Shown: positions 33,483-42,379 of the stretch, one piece after another | How the letters are laid out: the number at the start of each line of letters is the position of its first letter | How positions within the stretch are numbered: position 1 is the stretch's first letter | NCBI GenBank assembly: GCA_958415525.1 | Contig: CATYZE010000014.1 | Location: 1 to 56,695 of the forward strand | Length of the DNA stretch: 56,695 nucleotides | Source: an uncultured Collinsella sp. | GTDB taxonomy: Bacteria; Actinomycetota; Coriobacteriia; Coriobacteriales; Coriobacteriaceae | Reading direction: 5' to 3' | Made by a program: the position numbers and the translations under genes | The notes under the pieces: generated by a model | The model's database searches: none | What the model was told of the DNA's origin: nothing | Seen by the model: only the letters and a program-made list of their open reading frames with translations

Positions 33483-34775
33483 ATGGCAACGATGGCGAAA
33501 GACACGTATATCCCCCGGCTCATTGACCGCAAGATTGATCAATATCTTAATCTGTTCGGTGCCGTTGAAATCTCAGGCACTAAATGGTGTGGAAAGACTT
33601 GGTCCGCGCTTGCTCATGCAAATAGTGCCATATACGTCGATCGTGGTTCGAACCAATTGCTCATCGAGTCCGACCCTCAGTATGCACTAGTTGGCGCTAC
33701 CCCTCACGTTATTGACGAGTGGCAGCGTGTCCCTCAGGTTTGGGACTGCGTGCGCCATGCTGTCGATGACACCACAGAAAAGGGCCAGTGGATCCTAACA
33801 GGCTCTTCTACGCCGGCAAAAGACAAGGTGAACCACAGCGGAGCCGGACGAATCGGTCGGCTGAGCATGCATCCCATGAGTCTTCAGGAGAGCGGAGATT
33901 CAACAGGTAAGGTAAGCCTAGCTGCCCTGTTTAAAGGCGAGTTTGCCCCATGCCCTTGCGCGTCGGGAATCGATTCTCTTACCGAGCTCATTTGTCGCGG
34001 CGGATGGCCCGACGCGCTTGCACTAACTTCTGACACAATTCGACCTGTACTGATGGGCTATCTAGAAGCTGTGCATAATAAGAGCGTTCCTGACCTTGGC
34101 GGACGCGAGCTCATTAGTTCACGCGTGGCAGAGTCTCTCGCGCGAAATCTTGGACAGTCCAGCACAAATGTCACACTCGCCCGTGATGTATTTGCCCTGG
34201 ATGGCGCATTAGCACCAACTGATACCCAAAAACGAGAGGTTTCCCAACATCTTGAATACCTCGTGCAACTCTATTTAATTGACGAGTTGCCCGGATGGGT
34301 TCCGGCGTCGCGCTCCCCCAATCGCATGAGAACTAAACCCAAACGCTACTTCGCAGACCCCTCATTAGCCATTGCCGCACTGGGCCTTAACAAACAAAAC
34401 CTACTTGAGGACTACCAGACGCTTGGTCTTGCGTTTGAAAACCTCTGCATGCGCGATTTGCAGGTATACGCCTCATCACTCGACGCCGCCGGGTCTCACC
34501 CTGTCCGTTATTACCGCGATGATTCAGACTTAGAAATCGACGCCGTTATTGAGCTTGCGGATGGAACATGGGGGGCATTCGAGATCAAGCTCAGCGAGAC
34601 AAAAGTTGAGCAGGCCGCCAACAGTTTGCTGCGAATGAGAGACAAGTTGCTTAGCGACAAAATGGGGCGCACGAAGCCTCCGGCATTTCTTGCCGTTCTC
34701 ACAGGGATGGGAGAGATCGCATATAAACGTCCTGACGGCGTATACGTTATTCCCATTCGGGCGTTTGGGGCTTAA
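33483..34775 (+). CDS. AAA_14/DUF4143 family ATPase
   Basis: 430 residues. The Walker A is EISGTKWCGKTWSAL, Walker B-like HVIDEWQRVPQVWD, and sensor ILTGSSTPAKD. The C-terminal DUF4143 part has LGLAFENLCMRDLQVYA and a PD-(D/E)xK-like core DLEIDAVIELADGTWGAFEIKL. These proteins are widespread in gut bacteria and poorly understood. GAGGT is 7 bases before the ATG. Lower GC than neighbours and flanking duplicated terminators suggest an acquired module. Confidence 0.88.
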   Translation: MATMAKDTYIPRLIDRKIDQYLNLFGAVEISGTKWCGKTWSALAHANSAIYVDRGSNQLLIESDPQYALVGATPHVIDEWQRVPQVWDCVRHAVDDTTEKGQWILTGSSTPAKDKVNHSGAGRIGRLSMHPMSLQESGDSTGKVSLAALFKGEFAPCPCASGIDSLTELICRGGWPDALALTSDTIRPVLMGYLEAVHNKSVPDLGGRELISSRVAESLARNLGQSSTNVTLARDVFALDGALAPTDTQKREVSQHLEYLVQLYLIDELPGWVPASRSPNRMRTKPKRYFADPSLAIAALGLNKQNLLEDYQTLGLAFENLCMRDLQVYASSLDAAGSHPVRYYRDDSDLEIDAVIELADGTWGAFEIKLSETKVEQAANSLLRMRDKLLSDKMGRTKPPAFLAVLTGMGEIAYKRPDGVYVIPIRAFGA

Positions 34776-34795
34776 AAGCCATACGCCCGCACAAG

Positions 34796-34826
34796 GCCTC
34801 ATGCAGAGTTTTGCATGAGGCCTTTT
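34796..34826 (+). terminator. Terminator of the ATPase gene, duplicate copy 2
   Basis: Same hairpin as 33293-33323 (GCCTCATGCA/TGCATGAGGC, then CTTTT), 21 bases past the ATPase stop. Confidence 0.9.
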
Positions 34827-34871
34827 CGTGCAGACTTTTGCATGTCATACTACTATGCAAAAGTCTGCACG
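34827..34871 (+). promoter_or_regulatory. 17-bp inverted repeat, likely HipB operator
   Basis: CGTGCAGACTTTTGCAT (34827-34843) and its exact complement (34855-34871) flank an 11-base centre containing a -10-like TACTAT (34851-34856). It ends 13 bases before the hipB start. HipB proteins bind palindromes and repress their own operon; the assignment is by position. Confidence 0.7.
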
Positions 34872-34884
34872 TTAGGATATCGCC

Positions 34885-35316
34885 ATGGACACTCTTCCCA
34901 TCACCACACCGCGCCAAGCTGGCATCTACGTGCGTCAGGTACGCGAGGCTCAGGGTCTCACCCGTGCCGCCCTCGCTAAAAAGGCCGGCGTTTCGGAGCG
35001 CCTGCTCGCATCGCTCGAGCTGGGAGACGCCACCGGCATTCGGCTCGACAAGCTGCTGGCTGTCTTTAACGCACTCGGCATAGGACTCTTTGTTCAGAGC
35101 GATAACGACTCCATCACATCGCCCGCCAAACAGCCAGCGACGGAAGCGAACCTCCGTATCGCGAACTCAAATGCCCTGTCAAAGCCGAGCGCAGGCAGGC
35201 GGCTCCCTCGACAAGGAACGCCATCTTCCTACGGTGCCTTGCTGGCCCAAATTGCAGCCGAGCAAGGCATTTCCGGCACTTCAGACCTCTCCTTTGGCTG
35301 CAAGGTTGTGAAATAA
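34885..35316 (+). CDS. hipB: HipB-like XRE antitoxin/regulator
   Basis: 143 residues. The HTH is IYVRQVREAQGLTRAALAKKAGVSERLLASLELGDATGIRLDKLLAVFNALGI (residues about 13-65). The C-terminal half is a Ser/Pro/Thr-rich tail. It should bind the palindrome just upstream and neutralise HipA. Its stop abuts the hipA start. Confidence 0.88.
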   Translation: MDTLPITTPRQAGIYVRQVREAQGLTRAALAKKAGVSERLLASLELGDATGIRLDKLLAVFNALGIGLFVQSDNDSITSPAKQPATEANLRIANSNALSKPSAGRRLPRQGTPSSYGALLAQIAAEQGISGTSDLSFGCKVVK

Positions 35317-36621
35317 ATGGCAGCGATGGAACTTACAACCCTCATTTGTGGCAAAATCGCCGGCACACTCCGGCAAGACGAGCAAGGGCTCTGCAGCTTT
35401 GTGTACGCCCCAACCTACTGTGGAGCACCGCTATCGCTAACAATGCCGCTTTCCAATCGCACGTATGGCCATAACATCGTCCGCCCGTTCCTGTTTGGCC
35501 TTTTGCCCGACAGCCAAGAGCAACGTCGCGCTATTGCCACTGAGTATGACGTTGCATCCAACAACCCCGTCACTCTCTTGTGTCATATCGGTCTTGACTG
35601 CGCGGGCGCCGTTCAGTTTTGTCAAACCGATCAATTAAACGCCGCCCGCGGCAGGGTCTCGGCATACCGCCCGCTTACCAATTCTCAAATCGCCCACAAG
35701 CTCAAGGCAATTCGCGACGACGAAAGAGCAACATGGATGGGCTCCAACGAAAGCTGGTCCCTGGGCGGCAACCAAGGTAAATTTGCACTAGCTTGGCATG
35801 ATGGCCAATGGTGCGAATGTCTAGGGTCATCCCCCACTACCCATATCTTCAAAAATGGTGTCGTTGGGTTCAAACATCAGGCCTTAAACGAATTCGTCTG
35901 CATGAAAACGGCTCGGCGTGTTGGCATTCCGACTGCCAACGTTTCCTATTGCACATTTGAAGACGAAGCCGCGCTCGTCGTTGAACGGTACGACAGAATG
36001 GTCAATAGCAGCGGAAATATCGAAAGGCTGCATCAGGAGGACTTTTGCCAGGCGCTCGGTATATTGCCAAGCCAGAAATACACCGCCGACGGAGGACCAA
36101 CAACACGAGACATCCAAGAACGACTGATTAACACAGTCCCCCACCACATGAATCTTGTGCTTTTTACCTATATGTTGTTCTACAACGCCATTATCGGAGC
36201 GCCTGACGCACACGCTAAAAACTACTCGCTCATCCTAGGCAAAAGCACAAACGCGGCGCTCGCACCCATGTACGATGTCGCATCGGGCTTGGCGTATGAG
36301 CGCATGCGACGTCGGGCACGCCTTGCCATGAGCGTTGGCGGCGAAAATCGTGTGGGGCGCATCGGTCCAGGTGCTATCCGCCGATACCACGGTATGGGCG
36401 ACCCCGCGCTGGAGACGGCGCTTACCGATGCCGGGCTAACCGAAAAGTTTTGCTTTGCGACCATGATGGACCTCGCCTACGAGGTGCCCATTTGCATGGA
36501 AGAGGTCATGGACGAATACGCCGATCTGCCTGGCATGACGGACCTGCGCGAGCACATGCTTGGCCCCGTCCGCGAAAACTGCCAGCGCGCTCTCGAGCTT
36601 ATCAGGGCAGATATGGGCTAG
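35317..36621 (+). CDS. hipA: HipA-family serine/threonine kinase toxin
   Basis: 434 residues. SLGGNQGKFAL is the glycine-rich ATP loop, KHQALNEFVCMKTARRVGIPTAN the following helix, VVERYDR and HQEDFCQALG mid-domain motifs, IGAPDAHAKNYSLI the catalytic loop with Asp and Asn, and MYDVAS the metal-binding segment. HipA of E. coli phosphorylates GltX and causes persistence; the target here is unknown. The start could be the ATG at 35326 instead. All catalytic motifs look intact. Confidence 0.93.
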   Translation: MAAMELTTLICGKIAGTLRQDEQGLCSFVYAPTYCGAPLSLTMPLSNRTYGHNIVRPFLFGLLPDSQEQRRAIATEYDVASNNPVTLLCHIGLDCAGAVQFCQTDQLNAARGRVSAYRPLTNSQIAHKLKAIRDDERATWMGSNESWSLGGNQGKFALAWHDGQWCECLGSSPTTHIFKNGVVGFKHQALNEFVCMKTARRVGIPTANVSYCTFEDEAALVVERYDRMVNSSGNIERLHQEDFCQALGILPSQKYTADGGPTTRDIQERLINTVPHHMNLVLFTYMLFYNAIIGAPDAHAKNYSLILGKSTNAALAPMYDVASGLAYERMRRRARLAMSVGGENRVGRIGPGAIRRYHGMGDPALETALTDAGLTEKFCFATMMDLAYEVPICMEEVMDEYADLPGMTDLREHMLGPVRENCQRALELIRADMG

Positions 36622-36652
36622 GCACCAGGCAATTTCCCATTTCTTAAAAGAA

Positions 36653-36693
36653 GAGAGGGGACACCTGTCGCAAAAGACCGGGTGTCCCCTCTC
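36653..36693 (+). terminator. Hairpin after hipA with GGGGACA stem
   Basis: GAGAGGGGACACC (36653-36665) pairs perfectly with GGTGTCCCCTCTC (36681-36693). Little T run. It lies between hipA (+) and pepD (-) stops. Confidence 0.75.
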
Positions 36694-36748
36694 ATAATGT
36701 CATCTGCAATCCGCTAACACGTGGCTCGGACTGCTGCTAGCGCAACCT

Positions 36749-38206
36749 TTACGCGGCAAGGCGCTTGAGGACGTCGATGAGCAGCTCGTAGAAGCGCTCG
36801 GCAGAAGCGAGCTCCATGCTCTCGTCCGGGGTGTGGACATCGGAGAGCGTCGGGCCCACGGCGATGGCGTCCAGGCCGTGCAGGGCCTCGGCAAACAGGC
36901 CGCACTCAAGGCCGGCGTGAATGGACTCAATGCGCAACTCGGAGCCAAAGAGCTCGCGATAGCTCTCGACAAAGACGTCGCGGACCGGCGAATGCTCGGC
37001 ATAGCTCCAGCCGGGATACTCGAACTCAAACTTGGCGTCGAAGCCCAGGACATCGGCAAGCGTCTGCAGACGATCCTTGAACTCGTTCTGCAGCGAGGTG
37101 ATCGAGGAGCGCGGGGACAGCATGATCTTGACCTGGTCGTCGGAAGTTGCGACCACACCGATGTTGGAGGAAACCTCGACGGAGCCGTCGGTGGCGACGT
37201 TACGGCGAATCACGCCGTTAGGGGCAAGACGCAGGGCGCGGATGAGGGCGAGCGCGGACTTCTGGTCCACGGCCTCGACCTCGGCGTCGTCGGCAATCTC
37301 GACGGTGCAGGTAAAGCCGGGGTCGAAGACCTCGAGCTCGGCAGCGACGTCGGCGATGATGTCCTTTGCGATCTGAGCCGCGGCCTCGGCGGCAGCGTGG
37401 TCGGCATAGACCAGAACAGCCTTGCACTCACGGTTGATGGCGTTGTCCTTAGTGCCGCCGTTAAAGCTGACGATGGCGGGCTCGCCGACGACCATCAGGC
37501 GGTCGATGATACGGGCCATGATGAGGTTGCCGTTGCCGCGCTCCAGGTTGATGTCGGAGCCGGAGTGACCGCCCAGCAGGCCGGAGATGTCGAGCGTGAG
37601 GGTGCTACCGGTCTTGTGCTCGCGCACGATGGGGCAGGTGTAGGTAACGACGACGCCGCCGGCGCAGCTGACGGTTGCCACGCCCTCTTCCTCGGAGTCA
37701 AGGTTAATCATGGTGCGGGCGCTAATCTGGGACTTGTCGAGCGTCTCGGCGCCGACCAGGCCAGTCTCCTCGTCGGTGGTGAATACGCACTCGAGGGCGG
37801 GGTGAACGATCGAATCGTCATTGAGAACAGTGAGCATCAGAGCGACGGCGATACCGTTGTCGGCGCCCAGGGTGGTGCCGTTAGCGGTGAGGACGCCGTC
37901 CTTGACGACCAGGTCGATACCGTCGGTCGTAAAGTCGTGCTCAACGGAGCCCAACTTGTCGCACACCATGTCGATATGGCCCTGCAACATCACGGTCGGG
38001 GCATTCTCGGCACCAGCAGATGCGGGCTTGCGAATGATGACGTTGTAGACCTCGTCCTGGTACACATCAAGACCGCGCTCCTTGGCAAACGCAACCAGGA
38101 AATCGCTGATGCCCTTCTCGTTGCCAGACTCGCGAGGAATCGCGCTGATATCCTCAAAGAAATGGAACAGCTGTGCGGGCTCGTAGCCGGTAATCTTGTA
38201 GTCCAT
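36749..38206 (-). CDS. pepD: Xaa-His/beta-Ala-His dipeptidase (aminoacyl-histidine dipeptidase)
   Basis: 485 residues of the M20 PepD type. Metal and catalytic residues lie in MLQGHIDMVCDK, LGADNGIAVALM, CVFTTDEETGLVGAE and MINLDSEEEG; GLLGGHSGSDI belongs to the lid/dimer domain. It splits unspecific dipeptides such as carnosine in the cytoplasm. AAGGAGG precedes the ATG at 38206; a longer form upstream has no such site. Confidence 0.95.
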   Translation of the reverse strand: MDYKITGYEPAQLFHFFEDISAIPRESGNEKGISDFLVAFAKERGLDVYQDEVYNVIIRKPASAGAENAPTVMLQGHIDMVCDKLGSVEHDFTTDGIDLVVKDGVLTANGTTLGADNGIAVALMLTVLNDDSIVHPALECVFTTDEETGLVGAETLDKSQISARTMINLDSEEEGVATVSCAGGVVVTYTCPIVREHKTGSTLTLDISGLLGGHSGSDINLERGNGNLIMARIIDRLMVVGEPAIVSFNGGTKDNAINRECKAVLVYADHAAAEAAAQIAKDIIADVAAELEVFDPGFTCTVEIADDAEVEAVDQKSALALIRALRLAPNGVIRRNVATDGSVEVSSNIGVVATSDDQVKIMLSPRSSITSLQNEFKDRLQTLADVLGFDAKFEFEYPGWSYAEHSPVRDVFVESYRELFGSELRIESIHAGLECGLFAEALHGLDAIAVGPTLSDVHTPDESMELASAERFYELLIDVLKRLAA

Positions 38207-38354
38207 GGTGCCTCCTTGGCGCAACTGGTTAGACAGTAAGACATGCGACTTGTATATTCCCAGACTTTGCGTGCATAAACCAGTCGAAAACGCCGAGCGC
38301 CCTTGCATCATCGGCTAACGGCGGGGAAACGTCACTTTATCAAGATGAAGTAGG

Positions 38355-38882
38355 TTAGATGGACATCGTAGAAGGTCCGCTGGCCTCTCCAACTAACCTC
38401 AGCGCTTGGTGCGCGTCAATGCATACGCCGTTGGTATGTTTGATTAGGTTTTTATCCTCTGTCACCACATAATCGGCATCAATACGATTGGCGACACCCA
38501 ATATAAGATCGTCCTCAAAGTCATTGTGATGATGCCTGAACACAAACGAATCAAAGACCTCGTCTGCACCGACCGAAGCGATAATCGACTTTTGCCGAAT
38601 CAGGCGGATGCAAGCCCACGCCGTCTCGTCGGCACCGGCGATGGTTTCTGGAGTGAGAGCTCCCCCACGGCGTGCGTCGGCCTTCATCGTCCTTCCCAAG
38701 ATGTAATAGACGTCTTTGACAGACAGGGAGGACGAGAAGAGGACGATATCCTCCGCTTCCGCCGCACGTGAAAAGAGCTCGACAATAGGCCTGGTCGCAT
38801 TCGTACGAGCGAGAAAGTAATCTAGCCAGACGTTTGTGTCGATTAATAGTTTGAGCGTGCGTTTCGTTCCAACGCCGCTCAC
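38355..38882 (-). CDS. PIN-domain toxin (VapC-like ribonuclease)
   Basis: 175 residues from the GTG at 38882, which overlaps the antitoxin stop as GTGA; a TTG four codons earlier is the alternative. PIN acidic residues are in LLIDTNVWLDYFL, the Glu of IVELFSRAAE, NDFEDDLILGVA and YVVTEDKNL. It probably cleaves RNA. The antitoxin gene lies immediately upstream. Confidence 0.88.
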   Translation of the reverse strand: MSGVGTKRTLKLLIDTNVWLDYFLARTNATRPIVELFSRAAEAEDIVLFSSSLSVKDVYYILGRTMKADARRGGALTPETIAGADETAWACIRLIRQKSIIASVGADEVFDSFVFRHHHNDFEDDLILGVANRIDADYVVTEDKNLIKHTNGVCIDAHQALRLVGEASGPSTMSI

Positions 38883-39247
38883 GATTCGATCCAATCGCTA
38901 AATCTCTCGCTCATCATTTGGTCGTATAGCTCGTCGTAATCGAAGGCTTCATCGGCGCTCGGCCTCTGAATCGAGAACCGCTCGTAATAATTCGAAACTA
39001 ACGCAGCCCCTTCCGAGACATGGGACGAACTCGCCTTCGACCGTATGTCATCGGGCGGAACTTCGTCATTGTTCCTTTTTGCGATGGGCATATGACCGTT
39101 CTCGGTCAAGTACTGCCACAGCTCCCTCACCGCTTGGGACGGCGTCATGCCGAGGCTTGCAAGCACCGCATCTCCCGCCTCCTTGAGTTGAGAATCGAGG
39201 CGCACATTCATCTGGGCGGAATGTCTGTCGAGCAACGCCGTTGCCAT
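38879..39247 (-). CDS. RelB/DinJ-like antitoxin
   Basis: 122 residues. The ribbon-helix-helix part (QMNVRLDSQLKEAGDAVLASLGMTPSQAVRELWQYLTENGHMPI, residues 11-55) is the RelB/DinJ type. The acidic C-terminal half should wrap the toxin. AAGGAGG lies before ATG 39247. RelB-type antitoxins usually pair with RelE/YafQ toxins, whereas here the partner is PIN. Confidence 0.88.
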   Translation of the reverse strand: MATALLDRHSAQMNVRLDSQLKEAGDAVLASLGMTPSQAVRELWQYLTENGHMPIAKRNNDEVPPDDIRSKASSSHVSEGAALVSNYYERFSIQRPSADEAFDYDELYDQMMSERFSDWIES

Positions 39248-39287
39248 CACCTTGCCTCCTTGTGTGCTATACAAACCTCTTGAATTA

Positions 39288-39311
39288 AGTATAGCAAGTT
39301 GTCAAGCAACT
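39288..39311 (-). promoter_or_regulatory. Extended -10 promoter and small palindrome of the toxin-antitoxin operon
   Basis: Minus strand TGCTATACT (extended -10; TATACT at 39288-39293) next to AGTTG-N5-CAACT (39297-39311). Ribbon-helix-helix antitoxins autoregulate at such palindromes. Confidence 0.45.
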
Positions 39312-39371
39312 GGATGTCTCGACACAGAAGCACTTATTGGACCGGTTTTGCCGTTGTGGGATTAGTCAATA

Positions 39372-39413
39372 AAATAAGCTGATACATGTTTGGGATAACT
39401 GCCCACATCAGCT
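39372..39413 (-). terminator. Terminator of the RiPP operon
   Basis: AGCTGAT (39407-39413) pairs with ATCAGCT (39377-39383), with TGGG/CCCA inside; TATTTTATT follows on the minus strand. Confidence 0.65.
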
Positions 39414-39468
39414 GCAATTCGCTATCCACAGGCAATAAGCCCCGCAACGAAGCGCCATGCACAAGCTT

Positions 39469-41100
39469 TTACAGTTCAATCACTTCGTCGCAAGCCTCAA
39501 GCAACTCGGAATCATGCGAGACAACAACCACTATATGATCTTCTTTCTTCTGTTGCAGAATATCAATGAACGCTGACCTACTCGCTCCGTCAAGAGCCGA
39601 CGTCGGTTCATCGAATAACATGACGGGTGAGTCCTTAAGCAATACACGAATAATCGCAATCTTCTGCTTCTCACCACCCGATATATTATGGTTTTGCTCG
39701 TCCAGCACCCCATCAAGACCATTGGGAAGTGTTGAGACCAGTTTGGTCAGACCAAACTGGTCTACAAGTCTCCCGACTTCAAGAATTGGACAACTATCGC
39801 CCGCGAGAAGCGTCAGATTCTCTCTGAGTGTTCCGTTAACGATATCAGGTTCTTGCTCGGCAATACCAACGACATACGAGCGTAGATTTATAGAATCAAT
39901 CTGGCTCAAATCAACCTCGTCATAAGCAATAGTCCCAACGCAATCATCGGGATATAGACCAGCCATGCCATCGAGAAGCGTGCTTTTCCCGCTTCCGTTT
40001 GCACCCGACACGCCGTATAAGACTCCTCGATTAAGCGAGATGAGCTCTGGATAATCTATGATTCGATCGGTATCAGGGCGACAAATCGACAGGCCCTTGC
40101 ACACAAGTGAAACAGGAGAACCAATGCGGACAGAACCGTTCGCCTCTTCATCCATTGCCCAAAGGCGCTTAAGGCGTTGGGCGCTCACCTTGCTCGCCTG
40201 GTAGCTTTTGCCCCAAGAAAGCAAGTTCACCAGAGCAGAATTGGCGCTCGAGTAATAGCTCAATGCCGTCAGCAGAAAACCAACCGGCATTTTGCCTGCG
40301 ACAATCTCACAGCCTCCAATCGCGAGCAAACAGAACTGCGCAAAGGAAAAAATCAACTGATTCGCAAGTTCGAACCGTGATCCGGCTTTTTGGTTAGCCA
40401 ATATAGCTGGATAAAGACCATCGAAAGCCTTTTGCAGCCTCAAGGAATAGAAATCGAATAATGAATGGCGACGAAGAAAGGAGACGCTCTCCAGCTGGCT
40501 CTGGAGAGTCCCATAGAAAGCAGCGGTCTTTTCTTGAAACTCAAAGCCTCGATTGAACAGCAGCCCACTAAACAATCGATAAACTACTGCCCCCGTAACG
40601 ATGCAGGCCAGACAAGCAATCGCCATCGCAATGTTTATATTCATCAACATAATCAAGGAACAAATAATCGTTGCAACACCGCCAATGATATTTGACGCCG
40701 ATGTTATTCCGAATATTATGAGATCGTTTGAATCGTGATTGATTTGTTGATTATAATAGCCCGCATCAAATCCGATGAAAAACTTCCGGGGCAAACGCTT
40801 GACGTGTTCAAGTGTGTCAGCGTTAAGTTGATATCCCGCATGCGCTTGAAGGTCGACATAGATTAGGGAAGTCCAATAGGCCAACACCGACCCCACAATG
40901 GCGACCACGCCAATCGCGAAAATACATAAGACTAGCGTCCGCAAACTAATACCGAGGACATTTTTTGCCGCCAGCACATTTACAGTCAGTCCCAATAAAT
41001 ATGGTTCAGCAAGGCTGCACAACTGAGACAAGACATCGAGAAGCAGATAGACATAAAGCCTTGGCTTATGGAGGAGATATATCTTCCAAAATCTAAACAT
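39469..41100 (-). CDS. RiPP-cluster ABC exporter (membrane domain plus ATPase)
   Basis: 543 residues. Six membrane helices (about 1-300) are followed by an ATPase with GVSGANGSGKSTLLDG, NISGGEKQKIAI, VMLFDEPTSALDG and the switch His in VVVSHDSE. There is no N-terminal C39 peptidase domain, so it does not itself trim a leader. The ATG at 41100 overlaps the radical SAM stop by 8 bases (ATGTTTAG). Expected to export the modified peptide. Codon use is AT-richer than in core genes. Confidence 0.88.
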   Translation of the reverse strand: MFRFWKIYLLHKPRLYVYLLLDVLSQLCSLAEPYLLGLTVNVLAAKNVLGISLRTLVLCIFAIGVVAIVGSVLAYWTSLIYVDLQAHAGYQLNADTLEHVKRLPRKFFIGFDAGYYNQQINHDSNDLIIFGITSASNIIGGVATIICSLIMLMNINIAMAIACLACIVTGAVVYRLFSGLLFNRGFEFQEKTAAFYGTLQSQLESVSFLRRHSLFDFYSLRLQKAFDGLYPAILANQKAGSRFELANQLIFSFAQFCLLAIGGCEIVAGKMPVGFLLTALSYYSSANSALVNLLSWGKSYQASKVSAQRLKRLWAMDEEANGSVRIGSPVSLVCKGLSICRPDTDRIIDYPELISLNRGVLYGVSGANGSGKSTLLDGMAGLYPDDCVGTIAYDEVDLSQIDSINLRSYVVGIAEQEPDIVNGTLRENLTLLAGDSCPILEVGRLVDQFGLTKLVSTLPNGLDGVLDEQNHNISGGEKQKIAIIRVLLKDSPVMLFDEPTSALDGASRSAFIDILQQKKEDHIVVVVSHDSELLEACDEVIEL

Positions 41101-42379
41101 CGTGATTTGCCCCATGCGAATACTGATAATTACAAGCCAACCGCATTCTCTGCCTAGCATTGAATTTAACGCTCGCGCATTTTCTCTGACCCTCCATCGC
41201 GGCGTGGGGACATCCGCCCATACAAGCCGGAAACATTACACACTCGCCACATACTGGGTCGTTTGGTAAATACTCCATCCATTTCAAATAGTTCGAATTG
41301 GCTTTCACACCTTCTCGAACATTTCCAACGGCGCACTCGCCCTTGCCAACCTCATCCCAACATTTAAAAAGTCTACCAAGCGGATCGATGACAAACGAAT
41401 TAAGGGAAACCGCACAGCAGACACCTGGTTCATACGGCGTAAACGGAATAACGTTGAATCCGCGCTCGCTAGCTTTATCCATAAAGAACGTTTCAACTTG
41501 AGAAAACCCACGCTGAGAAAAACAATGAATGTCATTTGAGCAAGTCTCGTTAACATTGTCGACCGCAGCAAGATAAATCGCGACTTTACCGCGAAGCCCT
41601 TTAGCGTCAAGCTCGTCAATCAACGCATCGACCTCTTTGCTATTGGACTCATCGACATTCACGCGAATGGTAATCTGAAGAACATCGGCACATGAGATTA
41701 TATTGTCGATAATGGCATCATATGTCGGACGACCGTCGGCCGGGACCCTCCGCGAATCATGATCCCTCTTTGAGCCATCGATAGTGATTTGAACCGAACC
41801 GACCTGACAATCAGCAAGCTTCTGAGCAATTTCTCGCGTCAGGAGATATCCGTTCGTTACCATTCCGGCAGAATAAGTAGCGCCTGGCCTAATCGCCCCT
41901 CTCAGTTCTTTTGTCAGTCGCTCGATCATGTCCACACAGAGCAGGGGTTCGCCTCCATACCAGTCAACGTGAAGATCGTTGATCCCGGGATATCCGGAAC
42001 GCACGAATTCTGCGATATCCGTCATTGTCTCTTCTGACATAGTGGGGCGCGAGCAGCCCTTTTCATAGCAGTAGGGACACCTAAAATTGCATGCCAGCGT
42101 TGGAGCAATCGTCAGTCCTAAATAGTCATTTGCAAACCTTGCCGACAAACTCTCAAGCATCAACATTCGCCGCTCGTCAACATCGTCATCTACCAACATG
42201 CCACCCATCTTAAGGGCCTCTTCGAAATCACCATCCAAGGCGGCGGCACCCTTGCGATATAAATTCAGCTCATTCGTGTGCGCAGCGTCAAGGTCGAGAA
42301 CGCCACCAGACTGGGTATTGTAGATAGTGATACCGTTCACATCATTCTCTTCAATAACGTTAAATTCAGACTCTTTCAT
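41093..42379 (-). CDS. Radical SAM/SPASM peptide maturase
   Basis: 428 residues. The radical SAM [4Fe-4S] ligands are C97, C101 and C104 in LACNFRCPYCYEKGC. HVDWYGGEPLL is the GGEP-type SAM motif, and SVQITIDGSKRDHD a core strand. The C-terminal SPASM region has C377, C380, C386, C390, C401 and C416 for auxiliary clusters. The N-terminal 80 residues (YNTQSGGVLDL...MLVDDDVDE) match those of RiPP maturases. It should form thioether or other cross-links in the 36-residue precursor. GGAG lies 7 bases before the ATG. Confidence 0.92.
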   Translation of the reverse strand: MKESEFNVIEENDVNGITIYNTQSGGVLDLDAAHTNELNLYRKGAAALDGDFEEALKMGGMLVDDDVDERRMLMLESLSARFANDYLGLTIAPTLACNFRCPYCYEKGCSRPTMSEETMTDIAEFVRSGYPGINDLHVDWYGGEPLLCVDMIERLTKELRGAIRPGATYSAGMVTNGYLLTREIAQKLADCQVGSVQITIDGSKRDHDSRRVPADGRPTYDAIIDNIISCADVLQITIRVNVDESNSKEVDALIDELDAKGLRGKVAIYLAAVDNVNETCSNDIHCFSQRGFSQVETFFMDKASERGFNVIPFTPYEPGVCCAVSLNSFVIDPLGRLFKCWDEVGKGECAVGNVREGVKANSNYLKWMEYLPNDPVCGECVMFPACMGGCPHAAMEGQRKCASVKFNARQRMRLACNYQYSHGANHDV

